A DNA stretch of 64,000 nucleotides from Lichenicoccus sp965276875. GTDB taxonomy: Bacteria; Pseudomonadota; Alphaproteobacteria; Acetobacterales; Acetobacteraceae. The stretch spans positions 4,092,001-4,156,000 of the forward strand of contig NZ_OZ255701.1 of the NCBI RefSeq assembly GCF_965276875.1, in the 5' to 3' direction. The stretch's first letter is position 1. Every line of letters begins with the position of its first letter. A program made the position numbers and the translations under genes. Positions 25,568 through 35,384 of the stretch are shown here, piece after piece. A model generated the notes under the pieces. It saw nothing but the letters and a program-made list of their open reading frames with translations, was not told the DNA's origin and did not search any database.

Positions 25568-26537
25568 CGGGGCCGTCCTTGCGAGAGGCGCGGGCGCGCG
25601 GATGCGACGCCTGCCAGACCGCCATCAGCCGGGTCTCGTCGGCGAGGGTGTAGGCCTGCGTTGTCGACAGGCTGGCATGGCCGAGCAGCTCCTGAATTGC
25701 GCGCAAATCAGCGCCGCCTTCCATCAAATGGGTGGCAAACGAGTGCCGCAGCGCATGCGGGGTGGCGTGCTCCGGCAGCCCGGCCAGCCGTCGGTAGGTG
25801 CGCAACGCGCGCTGCGCCACCGCTGGATCGAGCCGGCCGCCGCGCATGCCACGGAACAATGGCGCATCGGCGCGCGGATCGGGATGGCGCGCGCGCCAAG
25901 CGGCCAGCGCGTCGAACACCGCCGGCAGCACCGGCACCAGCCGCTCGCGGCCGCCCTTGCCGCGGATCAGCAGCGGCTGCCCGGAAGCGGCCGGCAGCAT
26001 GCCGACATCGAGCGCCAGCGCCTCGCCGATCCGCAACCCACAGCCGTAGAGCAGGGTGAACAACGCCGCGTCGCGCGCGGCCGCCACCGGGTCGCGGGCC
26101 AGGGCGCGCAGTCCTTCGGGGATGTCCAGCGCGTCGACCACCGGCAGCGGACGCGGCAGGCGGGTGGCAGCGCGCGGCCCGGAGAGCAAGGCAGGAGCCG
26201 CGCATTCGATCCCCCATCGCCGCGCCAGATAGCGATAGAACGCGCGCAGGGCGGCAATCCGGCGTGCCTGGGTGCGGTTGCGTCCGGCGCGACTGGAGCG
26301 CGGCCGGCGCACGGAGGCGCGCTCCAGCCGCGCCGCCTCGAACGCGAGCCAGGCGCGCAGGTCGGCAAGCCGCAAGGCGCCGAGGGCGGCGAGGTCCGGC
26401 TCGCCGCCGAGATGCTGCGTGAGGAAGTCGAGCAGTCCGGCGAGGTCGTGGCGGTAGGCGATGAGCGTGTTGGCCGCCGCCCGCCGCTCGTCCGCCATCC
26501 AGCCGAGGAACGCCTCCAGCGCCGCCGCCCCGCTCAT
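25557..26537 (-). CDS. xerC: Tyrosine recombinase XerC
   Basis: XerC with XerD resolves chromosome dimers at dif during division. The 326-residue product has the N-terminal SAM-like domain and the catalytic set: Arg in LLYGCGLRIGEALALD, Lys in LIRGKGGRERLVPVLP, HxxR in TPHALRHSFATHLMEGG, and the final His and nucleophile Tyr in GHASLSTTQAYTLADETRLM. Its neighbour DUF484 gene is a common housekeeping partner of xerC. It is therefore read as the housekeeping recombinase, not a mobile-element integrase. Confidence 0.95.
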   Translation of the reverse strand: MSGAAALEAFLGWMADERRAAANTLIAYRHDLAGLLDFLTQHLGGEPDLAALGALRLADLRAWLAFEAARLERASVRRPRSSRAGRNRTQARRIAALRAFYRYLARRWGIECAAPALLSGPRAATRLPRPLPVVDALDIPEGLRALARDPVAAARDAALFTLLYGCGLRIGEALALDVGMLPAASGQPLLIRGKGGRERLVPVLPAVFDALAAWRARHPDPRADAPLFRGMRGGRLDPAVAQRALRTYRRLAGLPEHATPHALRHSFATHLMEGGADLRAIQELLGHASLSTTQAYTLADETRLMAVWQASHPRARASRKDGPDAV

Positions 26538-27208
26538 GGCAGCAAGTCTGGCCAGAGTGCCTCGATGCGCGCGGCCAGGACCCGCCCGAGGAAGCCGAGT
26601 GCGATCCCGCCGGCGCCGTCCGCAAGCCCGGCATTGAGGATGGCGTCGTCGCGCGCCGCCAGCGCCAGCAACATCGGCGGCATGCAGGCGGCCGGCACAC
26701 GCAGCAGCGCGTCGTGACGCGCAAGGGGGGCGGCCTCGCCATGCAGGATCGCGGCGTCAGGGGGGGCGGCGCGTAGCAGCACGTCGCGTTTGCCAAGCAG
26801 GGTGGCCACCGCGCCCGGCGGCAATGGACGTGCCTGCAGCGGTGACGGCGTGCCCGCTTCGCTGCACAGCAAGGCCGCATCCATGCCGAGCAGCGCCGGC
26901 AGGTCGATGGCGATGCAGGCCGCGAGATCCTCGGCCCGCACAACGGCGAGGATCGCCTCCTGCACCTGGCCAGCGATCGAGGTCCCCGCGCGCAGCGCCC
27001 GCAGCATGCCGGCCGCCTGCTCGGCGGTGTCGGTAGCGCGCCGGCGCGCCTCGCCCAGCATGGCGGCCATGTGATCGGCGAGGCGCTCGCCATGCACCCG
27101 CCTGGGCGGCACGAGCTTTTCGTACAGTCCGGTCTGCTCGGCGAGCCAGCCCGGGTTCTCGCGCAGGAAGCGGACCACCGCGTCCGGGTGCGGGGTATCG
27201 GGCCTCAT
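26534..27208 (-). CDS. DUF484 family protein
   Basis: This 224-residue cytoplasmic protein is of the DUF484 family, whose genes are usually next to xerC. Its N-terminus (PDAVVRFLRENPGWLAEQTG, LYEKLVPPRRVHGERLADHM) is typical, followed by a helical segment and a GAF-like C-terminal domain. A signalling or regulatory role has been suggested but not shown. ATG at 27208 gives the conserved N-terminus. It overlaps xerC by 4 bases and diverges from priA. Confidence 0.88.
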   Translation of the reverse strand: MRPDTPHPDAVVRFLRENPGWLAEQTGLYEKLVPPRRVHGERLADHMAAMLGEARRRATDTAEQAAGMLRALRAGTSIAGQVQEAILAVVRAEDLAACIAIDLPALLGMDAALLCSEAGTPSPLQARPLPPGAVATLLGKRDVLLRAAPPDAAILHGEAAPLARHDALLRVPAACMPPMLLALAARDDAILNAGLADGAGGIALGFLGRVLAARIEALWPDLLP

Positions 27209-27343
27209 GCGCCGCGGCCCCGGTCGATTGCCGACGCGTCCGCATGCCCCCACAATGGGCGGCCCCAGCAACGCGAGCGGGATCTCCAGATCATCACGCA
27301 GTCCAGTGTAGACGTCCCGGACGGTTCGGCAAACCGGGTCAAG

Positions 27344-29524
27344 GTGCTGCTGCCCTTTCCGTTCGCCGGGCCATTCGACTACCTGGCGCCTGCAGAGATG
27401 GCACTCCAGCCGGGTGACGTCGTCATCGTGCCGTTGCAACGCAGTGCCGCGATCGGCGTGGTGTGGGACGCGGCCGCCAGCATCCCGCCCGAGTTCCAGG
27501 CATCCGTCGCCGCCCTGGTGGCTGCCTCTCGGCTGAAGCCGGTCGCGGCCCGCATCGACGCACCACCGATGCCGCGCGCGTCGCGCCGCTTCGTCGACTG
27601 GGTCGCCGGCTATACGCTGACCCCGCCCGGCCTGGTGATGGCAATGGCGCTGCGCGTGCGCGCGGGTGCGACGCCGCGCGTGGCGCAGGCCTGGATCGCC
27701 GCCGACCCGCTGCCGCCCGAGGTGCGGCTGACGCCAGCCCGCCGGCGCGTGCTGGCGGCACTGCCGGGCACGCCGACGGATACCAGGAGCCTCGCCGCCG
27801 CCGCCGGTGTGGGTATCGGCGTCATCGGCGCGATGGCGGCAGCCGGGCTTTTGCTGCCGGCAGCCTTGGTGCTGGCGCCCGCCTTCGGCCGCCCGGACCC
27901 TCGACACGTCGATGCGGCGACACTCTCCGCGGCCCAGTCGCAGGCGGCGTCGGGCTTGCGCGATTCGGTCCGCGCGCGACGCTTTTCGGTAACGCTGCTC
28001 GACGGCGTCACCGGCTCCGGCAAGACCGAGGTCTATTTCGAGGCGATCGCGGAATGCATCGATCAGGGGCGCCAGGCCCTGGTGCTGCTGCCGGAGATCG
28101 CCTTGTCGTCGCAATGGCTGCAGCGTTTCACCCGCCGCTTCGGGGTGGCGCCGGCGGTCTGGCATTCCGACCTCGGATCACGGGCACGCACCATCGCCTG
28201 GGGCGCGGTCGCCGCCGGGGCGGCACGGGTCGTGGTCGGCGCACGCTCGGCGCTGTTCCTGCCGTTTACGGATCTCGGCCTGGTCATCGTCGACGAGGAG
28301 CACGAAACCGCCTTCAAGCAAGAGGACGGTGTCACCTACCACGCCCGCGACATGGCGGTGGTGCGCGCCCGCCTGTCCGACGCCGCCTGCCTGCTGGTCT
28401 CCGCCACCCCCAGCCTGGAGACCTTGGCCAATGTCCAGGCCGGACGCTACGGCCGGGTGGCGCTCACGGCCCGGCACGGCGGCGCCAGCCTGCCCGCGGT
28501 CGCGGCGATCGACATGCGCGACGCACCCCCCGCGCGCGGGACATTCCTCTCGCCGGTGCTCGGCAGCGCCATCGCCGAGACCCTGGCCGCCGGCGAGCAG
28601 GCGATGCTGTTCCTCAATCGTCGCGGCTACGCGCCGCTGACCCTCTGCCGCGCCTGCGGCCACCGTCTGCAATGCCCGAACTGCACCGCCTGGCTGGTCG
28701 AGCACCGGGCCCGGCGGGTGCTCACCTGCCATCATTGCGGCCAGGCCGGGCCGGTGCCGCAGGCCTGCCCGGCCTGTGGCGCCAGCGCCAGCCTGACCCC
28801 GATCGGCCCCGGGGTCGAGCGGATCACCGAGGAGGTGCGGGCGGCGTTCCCCGAGGCACGCCTGCTGGTGATGGCGAGCGACACGCTGCCGGGCCCCGCC
28901 GCGAGCGCGGAGGCGGTGCGGCGGATCGCGGCGCGCGAAATCGACCTGATCGTCGGCACCCAGATCGTCGCCAAGGGCTGGCACTTCCCGCATTTGACTT
29001 TGGTCGGCGTGGTCGACGCCGATCTCGGCCTGGCCGGCGGCGATTTGCGCGCGGCCGAGCGTACGGTGCAGTTGCTGCACCAGGTCGGTGGGCGGGCAGG
29101 TCGGGCCGAGGCGCCGGGGCGGGTGCTGCTGCAGACCTACGCGCCCGAGCATCCGGTCATGCAGGCTTTGATCGCCAACGACTTCACCCGCTTCATGCAA
29201 CAGGAGGCGCAAAGCCGGCGCCCCGGCTTCTGGCCACCCTATGGCCGGCTCGCGGCCCTCATCGTCAGCGCCGCCGACGCCTCCGCCGCCGACGAGGCGG
29301 CGCGCGCTCTTGGTCGTAATGCGCCGGCAGCCGAGGGCGTGCAGGTGCTGGGCCCGGCGCCGGCGCCGCTCGCCATCCTGCGCGGCCGCCACCGCCGCCG
29401 CCTGCTGCTGCGCACCCGGCGCGACATCGCCGTGCAGCCGCTGCTGCGCGAATGGCTGGCCAGTGTCACGCTGCCGCGCGGCGTGCGCGTCGACATCGAT
29501 GTCGACCCGATTTCATTTCTATAG
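27344..29524 (+). CDS. priA: Primosomal replication-restart helicase PriA
   Basis: PriA reloads the replisome at stalled forks. From the GTG at 27344 the product has 726 residues: the DNA-binding N-terminus (MLLPFPFAGPFDYLAPAEMA), then the helicase core with Walker A LDGVTGSGKTEVYFEAIAE near residue 221 and DEEH box VIVDEEHETAFKQEDGVTYH near residue 315. Zinc-binding Cys pairs follow (CRACGHRLQCPNC, then CHHCGQAGPVPQACPACG, near residues 434-480). The start is uncertain: the family usually has a few more residues before LPFP, but the frame upstream holds no ATG. The C-terminal 18 residues are echoed by a remnant at 30425-30598. Confidence 0.94.
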   Translation: MLLPFPFAGPFDYLAPAEMALQPGDVVIVPLQRSAAIGVVWDAAASIPPEFQASVAALVAASRLKPVAARIDAPPMPRASRRFVDWVAGYTLTPPGLVMAMALRVRAGATPRVAQAWIAADPLPPEVRLTPARRRVLAALPGTPTDTRSLAAAAGVGIGVIGAMAAAGLLLPAALVLAPAFGRPDPRHVDAATLSAAQSQAASGLRDSVRARRFSVTLLDGVTGSGKTEVYFEAIAECIDQGRQALVLLPEIALSSQWLQRFTRRFGVAPAVWHSDLGSRARTIAWGAVAAGAARVVVGARSALFLPFTDLGLVIVDEEHETAFKQEDGVTYHARDMAVVRARLSDAACLLVSATPSLETLANVQAGRYGRVALTARHGGASLPAVAAIDMRDAPPARGTFLSPVLGSAIAETLAAGEQAMLFLNRRGYAPLTLCRACGHRLQCPNCTAWLVEHRARRVLTCHHCGQAGPVPQACPACGASASLTPIGPGVERITEEVRAAFPEARLLVMASDTLPGPAASAEAVRRIAAREIDLIVGTQIVAKGWHFPHLTLVGVVDADLGLAGGDLRAAERTVQLLHQVGGRAGRAEAPGRVLLQTYAPEHPVMQALIANDFTRFMQQEAQSRRPGFWPPYGRLAALIVSAADASAADEAARALGRNAPAAEGVQVLGPAPAPLAILRGRHRRRLLLRTRRDIAVQPLLREWLASVTLPRGVRVDIDVDPISFL

Positions 29525-29571
29525 TGCGGTCGAACGCCATAGGATCAAGGACCTTGGAGGGGAGGCCTGAA

Positions 29572-30027
29572 GTGAAGCTTGCCGAGGCTCTGGTGCTCCG
29601 CGCCGACTTGTCCAAACGTTTGGAACAGCTCAAGGCGCGCCTGCAACGGAACGCAAAGGTGCAGGAGGGAGATCAGCCGGCGGAGGCTCCTGGAGATCTG
29701 ATCTCCGAATATGAGAGTGTCGTGGCCCGCTTCGGCCAGTTGGTGGCGCAAATCAATCTCACCAATGCCGCGACCGCGTTCGATGGCTCGACGCTCACCG
29801 AGGCGCTGGCGCAGCGCGATACCTTGAAGTTGCGTCAGGCTCTCTACCGGGACCTCGCCCAGTCCGCGACGATGACCGAGACGGCGAGAACGCGATCAGA
29901 AGTGCGCTTCCGGGCGACGCTTCCGGTCGCCGCCACACAAAAGCATGCGGATGACCTCTCGAAGGAACTGCGCACGCTCGACATGCGCATTCAAAAGGAG
30001 AACTGGCAAATCGACCTGAAACCATAG
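29572..30027 (+). CDS. DIP1984 family protein
   Basis: A 151-residue, mostly helical protein of the DIP1984 family, also annotated septicolysin. It shows LAEALVLRADLSKRLEQLKA, LQRNAKVQEGDQPAEAPGDL, QINLTNAATAFDGSTLTEAL and a final LDMRIQKENWQIDLKP, all characteristic. The function is unknown. The GTG at 29572 is preceded by GGAGGGGAGG. Composition is less G+C-rich than in the flanking core genes, and it lies between priA and a duplicate priA 3' end, so it may have arrived with that junction. Confidence 0.87.
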   Translation: MKLAEALVLRADLSKRLEQLKARLQRNAKVQEGDQPAEAPGDLISEYESVVARFGQLVAQINLTNAATAFDGSTLTEALAQRDTLKLRQALYRDLAQSATMTETARTRSEVRFRATLPVAATQKHADDLSKELRTLDMRIQKENWQIDLKP

Positions 30028-30255
30028 CGCATAGTCGGTATCCGTTTGTCGAGAGCGAACACACCTGTTTGGCGAGCGTCGTCGGACACCAGGTAGTGCC
30101 AGGGGTGGCGCTAAGCGGTTCAAATCCGATCTCACGTTTTATGCCCAGCATTCATACAAGCGCACCGTGACCAATGACATAATACGACCACGTGTTGGCT
30201 CGATCGACGGAGAGGGTGGGTAAGGGGATTTTGTGCGCGGCTTCAATGAGATCGT

Positions 30256-30423
30256 TCAGGAGAGCAGACGGGCGGCCTCCCTCGTCATTGCGTTCCTGCC
30301 GAACGGGTCGACGACGCGTATGCCTTCGACGGTCGTGCCGCCAGCCGTATCCTCAGTGAGGATCGTCCCACAGCGGCCTTCGGCCGCGGTCGCCAGCGGC
30401 AGCGCATCCCAGTAGGAGGCGAG
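30256..30423 (-). pseudogene. C-terminal remnant of a VapC/PIN-domain toxin
   Basis: The minus strand encodes a tail matching the end of PIN-domain ribonuclease toxins: GLASYWDALPLATAAEGRCG, then TILTEDTAGGTTVEGIRVVD, PFGRN, ending at a TGA (30258-30256). The conserved acidic residues of the C-terminal half (the D in SYWDA and the ED in TEDT) remain. The N-terminal part with the first catalytic Asp is missing: homology stops at about 30423, where the plus strand becomes priA-like. No vapB antitoxin is near. About 54 residues are kept without a stop, so the loss looks like a clean truncation. Confidence 0.75.
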
Positions 30424-30424
30424 C

Positions 30425-30598
30425 CCGCACGCCGACGCGGCAGCACGCGCCCTCGGTCACAACGCGCCCTCGGCCGCGGGAATGCAGGTGCTGGCCCGGC
30501 GCCGGCGCCCCCTACTGCTGCGCGCTTGGCTCGCCGGCGTGGCACTCCCGCGCGGTATCCGCGTTGACGTCGACGTGGATCCGATCTCGTTCCTTTAA
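30425..30598 (+). pseudogene. Second, diverged 3' end of priA (remnant)
   Basis: This stretch reads ADAAARALGHNAPSAAGMQV, LARRRRPLLLRAWLAG, then ALPRGIRVDVDVDPISFL and TAA. It parallels the C-terminus of the intact priA (LPRGVRVDIDVDPISFL) with an internal deletion of about 15 residues. In the last 54 bases the two copies differ at 14 positions, nearly all silent third-codon positions. That indicates a copy that diverged while still a working gene, in another lineage, and was then cut down. No start codon remains; it abuts the vapC remnant. Confidence 0.78.
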
Positions 30599-30770
30599 GA
30601 GCAAACTGCTCAAATGCCCTGCAAGGTTGCAGCAGACCCTTGGAGCTTAGAACAACCTTAGGTAAGCTCAGCCATACCGACCAGCAGGTTTTTCAAGAAA
30701 ATCAATCTGGTGCAGAGGCTTATCGTCCGAGGCACCCAGGAATTCAGCTTTAGAGGGGAAGAGGCAGATC

Positions 30771-32630
<1,860 letters not shown>

Positions 32631-32633
32631 GCC

Positions 32634-33437
32634 ATGACGTCAAACACCCGCAGGCAATCGATCTTCATCACCGGTGCCGCTTCCGGCATGGGACGCGCAA
32701 CCGCGCTGCTGTTCGCGCAAAAGGGCTGGCTCGTCGGTGCCTACGACCTGGACAATGCGGGGCTGGCCTCCCTCAAGGCGGAAATCGGCGAAGGCAACGG
32801 CCTCTTCGGCCGGCTGGATGTGACCGATCGCGCGGATTTCTCAGCCGCCATGGCCGGCTTCAGCGCGGCGACCGGCGGCACGCTGGACCTGATGTTCAGC
32901 AACGCCGGCATCGGCGGGGCGGGATTGTTCGACGAGCAGTCCTGGGAAGACGCGATGCAGGTCGTAAGCGTCAATTTCCTCGGCGTCATGATCGGCATAC
33001 GCGCGGCACTCCCGTTGCTGCGCGCCACCACGGGCTCGCTTTGCCTGGTGAACTCGTCCTCCTCGGCGATCTTCGGCACCGCGGGCATCAGCGTCTATTC
33101 GGCCACCAAGCATGCGGTGCGCGGCCTGGTGGAGGCGTTGTCGATCGAGTTCAAGCGCTACGGCGTTCGCGCGTCCGATCTGCTGCCGGGCCTCATCGAC
33201 ACGCCGCTGCTTTCCGACCCGATGCGCGCCATGGCGCCGGAGGAGGGCATGTGGCGCCTGGTGCCGGTCGGGGAGGTGGCCCAGGTGGTCTGGTCGGCCT
33301 ATCACGGCGACAAGCTGCACTGGTACATCCCTGAGCAACTGCGCGACTTCCACCGCCAGGTCGTGACGGAGCCGGAAGTGGTGCGCGAGGAGCGGACGGC
33401 TCTGATGGCGACGATGGTGACCACGGACGACATTTAA
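32634..33437 (+). CDS. SDR-family oxidoreductase
   Basis: This 267-residue short-chain dehydrogenase has the NAD(P)-binding FITGAASGMGRATALLFAQ near residue 12, NAGIGG near residue 90, the catalytic Ser in VNSSSSAIFGTAG and the YxxxK motif in YSATKHAVRGLVEALS near residue 154. It lies 3 bases after the monooxygenase, and the pair likely acts on successive steps of one ketone/alcohol pathway (SDR making the ketone, monooxygenase converting it). Substrate unknown. Followed directly by a hairpin at 33438-33465. Confidence 0.88.
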   Translation: MTSNTRRQSIFITGAASGMGRATALLFAQKGWLVGAYDLDNAGLASLKAEIGEGNGLFGRLDVTDRADFSAAMAGFSAATGGTLDLMFSNAGIGGAGLFDEQSWEDAMQVVSVNFLGVMIGIRAALPLLRATTGSLCLVNSSSSAIFGTAGISVYSATKHAVRGLVEALSIEFKRYGVRASDLLPGLIDTPLLSDPMRAMAPEEGMWRLVPVGEVAQVVWSAYHGDKLHWYIPEQLRDFHRQVVTEPEVVREERTALMATMVTTDDI

Positions 33438-33465
33438 TACCGGCAGCCCTCCGGGCTGACCGGTA
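33438..33465 (+). terminator. Hairpin after the SDR gene
   Basis: Directly after the SDR stop, TACCGG-C-AGCCC (33438-33449), loop TCC, and GGGCT-GA-CCGGTA (33453-33465) form a near-perfect stem. It has no T run but is well placed as a terminator between the SDR gene and the convergent HxlR regulator. Confidence 0.6.
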
Positions 33466-33577
33466 TGCGCGTGCGGTTGGCAAGGCGCCCCTGCGCAAGA
33501 CAAAGCTCTGGTATCGGTCGCCCGAAGGGGGCGGCCGGTTCCCGGCCTACGGCTTTGCGAAGAACGGCAAGTCTCTG

Positions 33578-33952
33578 TCACACTATCGCTCGCCTGGCAT
33601 AGGCTGAGCGTGCCGCCTCAATACGAGGAGCATTTTCCAGCACCCACTCGGCAAGGCCCCGGATCGGCCGCAGGAACTCCCGGCCAAGATCGGTGAGCGC
33701 TAATTCAACCTGGGGCGGATTGACGGGAGTCACCGTCCTTGAGACGAGACCATTCTCCTCCAGGTCGCGCAACGTGGAGGCCAGCACCTTCTGGCTGATC
33801 TCGCCGATGTCCCGACGTAGCGCATTGAACCGGCGCGGCCCGCGCCCGAGTACGCGTATGACCAGCACCGTCCACTTGTCGGTGACGCGCCCCAGCATGC
33901 GACTGATGGAAACGCACTGCTCGGTTTCCACCTGGTAACCTGGTGCGTGCAA
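33578..33952 (-). CDS. HxlR-family transcriptional regulator
   Basis: This 124-residue winged-helix regulator has the HxlR fold: CVSISRMLGRVTDKWTVLVI, then LGRGPRRFNALRRDIGEISQ and KVLASTLRDLEENGLVSRTV, closing with LTDLGREFLRPI. The single Cys at the N-terminus (TEQCVS) is at the redox/effector position found in many members. The TTG at 33952 is chosen because AAGGAGG lies 4-5 bases upstream; upstream in-frame ATGs would give an untypical N-terminus. It diverges from the dioxygenase gene across a gap that holds a perfect inverted repeat. Confidence 0.85.
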   Translation of the reverse strand: MHAPGYQVETEQCVSISRMLGRVTDKWTVLVIRVLGRGPRRFNALRRDIGEISQKVLASTLRDLEENGLVSRTVTPVNPPQVELALTDLGREFLRPIRGLAEWVLENAPRIEAARSAYARRAIV

Positions 33953-33981
33953 AGTGCCTCCTTGTCCCTGTAACGAACTGC

Positions 33982-33998
33982 CCGAAATGTGGTTTCGG
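33982..33998. promoter_or_regulatory. Inverted repeat, candidate HxlR operator
   Basis: CCGAAA (33982-33987), 5-base spacer TGTGG, and TTTCGG (33993-33998) form a perfect dyad in the 81-base gap between the HxlR gene and the divergent dioxygenase gene. Position, symmetry and the dimeric nature of HxlR proteins suggest an operator for both genes. No experimental consensus for this regulator is known to me. Confidence 0.5.
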
Positions 33999-34033
33999 AT
34001 GGATACTGCATCCCTCGTTGGAAGGACAGGATC

Positions 34034-34882
34034 ATGACGCAAACGAGAATGCCGACATATTTCCTTTCCCATGGCGGTGGACCTTGGCCTTGGCTGAAGG
34101 CCCTCCGCCCCGGACTCTACGATCAACTCGAAACCTCCCTCCTTGACGTTCGCCGCGAGCTTGGAGAGACGCCCCGCGCAATCCTGATGATTTCAGGCCA
34201 CTGGGAAGCGAACCGCTTCCTTGTTTCATCGTCCGCTCGACCACCGATGTTGTATGATTACGGCGGCTTTCCTGAGCACACCTACCGCATCCGCTACGAC
34301 GCACCCGGCGCGCCTGCGCTGGCAGAGCAGGTTCGCTCCCTGTTGGAGCGTGGCGGCATGGCCACCGACCTCGATGCGCAGCGAGGCTTTGATCACGGCA
34401 CCTTCAGCCTGATGCATACGATGTATCCGGAGGCAACGATGCCACTCGTACAGCTGGCGCTCCGATCCGACTTCGATCCCTCTGCCCACATCAAGGTCGG
34501 CGAGCTGATTGCGCCGTTGCGCGACGAAGGCGTGGTAATCGTCGGCAGCGGCTTCAGCTTTCACGACACGCTCGCCATGCGCAGCGGCACAGGGACTGCG
34601 TCATCGGCCGTGTTCGACCGTTGGCTGAATGACACGCTTGTCGGATCGCCCCCGCACGCGCGTCGCGAGCGCGTCATTCATTGGGCAACAGCGCCGGCGG
34701 CCCGCGCCGCGCATCCGCGTGAGGACCATCTCCTGCCGCTGATGGTCGCGGTGGGCGCGGCAGGCGACGATGCCGGCACGCGTATCTACCACCAACCCGA
34801 CTTCATGGGCGCGATCACCGCGTCGAGCTACCGCTTCGGTGCGGTCGTCTCCCAGCCACCGGGAACGCTTGAGACCGCCTGA
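34034..34882 (+). CDS. LigB/DODA-type extradiol ring-cleavage dioxygenase
   Basis: This 282-residue class III ring-cleavage dioxygenase family protein has MPTYFLSHGGGPWPWLKALR near the N-terminus (His in SHGGGPW), ILMISGHWEANRFLVS near residue 54 (His in SGHW), RGFDHGTFSLMHTMYPEAT near residue 115 and IVGSGFSFHDTLAM near residue 173. These His/Glu positions fit non-haem iron (or zinc) binding as in DODA/YgiD. It might open a catechol-type ring or, as in some members, be an L-DOPA dioxygenase. Its divergence from an HxlR regulator suggests inducible expression. Confidence 0.86.
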   Translation: MTQTRMPTYFLSHGGGPWPWLKALRPGLYDQLETSLLDVRRELGETPRAILMISGHWEANRFLVSSSARPPMLYDYGGFPEHTYRIRYDAPGAPALAEQVRSLLERGGMATDLDAQRGFDHGTFSLMHTMYPEATMPLVQLALRSDFDPSAHIKVGELIAPLRDEGVVIVGSGFSFHDTLAMRSGTGTASSAVFDRWLNDTLVGSPPHARRERVIHWATAPAARAAHPREDHLLPLMVAVGAAGDDAGTRIYHQPDFMGAITASSYRFGAVVSQPPGTLETA

Positions 34883-35384
34883 CGGCGCGGCCGGTCAGGT
34901 CCGTAAATGTATTAAACGTTTCAAAGCACAGCGCCAAAGCACAGCAAGCGTGAAAACAACATGGATACCAAACCCGGTATCGATGGCTTCATCTTGGTCG
35001 TCGCGGAATACAACCACTCTATTACCGGCGCCCTCAGGAGGCGGGACTTTTCCCCGCGGCCAAAGCGCCTCTCGATGATCTGAGCTGGTGGGTGAAAGCG
35101 ACGATGACCGTGAGGGCAACCGCCTCCTGGCCGAGCTGCATTTTGCCGCCGTCACGATCGCTCTCGAGCAGGAGCTTCGCAGGCGGCGACGGTGAATGGG
35201 CGCGCCGGTGACAAATACGTGCGAACGCAAGCACCTCGGGAAGCCCGGCACACTTGGAAAGTCACACTCTACATGCCTGCGACGGCGTGCCAAATTGAGA
35301 TCGCCTCATGATCCAGAGTTGAGCCATGCAAAATCCGGCTCGGAAGTTCGGATTAGTGGAAGGTGGCAGACGAAGGGGAGCGCA
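34883..35384. other. 502-base intergenic stretch with small frames
   Basis: No convincing gene lies here. CAAAGCACAG occurs twice (34922-34931 and 34935-34944). A 40-codon frame opens at the ATG at 34961 (MDTKPGIDGFILVVAEYNHS), with a vague lumazine-synthase feel but too short and unsupported to call. A 35-codon frame from GTG at 35088 reads VGESDDDREGNRLLAELHFA and ends in five Arg. The stretch is more A+T-rich than its flanks. A promoter for the MFS gene should lie near its right end; AAGGGGAG is the ribosome binding site for 35385. Confidence 0.5.

Noticed and set aside
25557..26537. XerC read as a phage or island integrase
   Set aside because: It lies next to DUF484 in the usual housekeeping arrangement, and no attachment-site duplication or phage genes are next to it.
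27071..27343. Upstream start for PriA at an in-frame ATG at 27071
   Set aside because: It would overlap the DUF484 gene antisense for over 130 bases and add a low-complexity segment with no PriA similarity.
34961..35083. 40-codon frame with a lumazine-synthase-like beginning (GFILVVAEYNHSITGALRR)
   Set aside because: It is far too short, the similarity is only a few hydrophobic positions, and no continuation exists in another frame.
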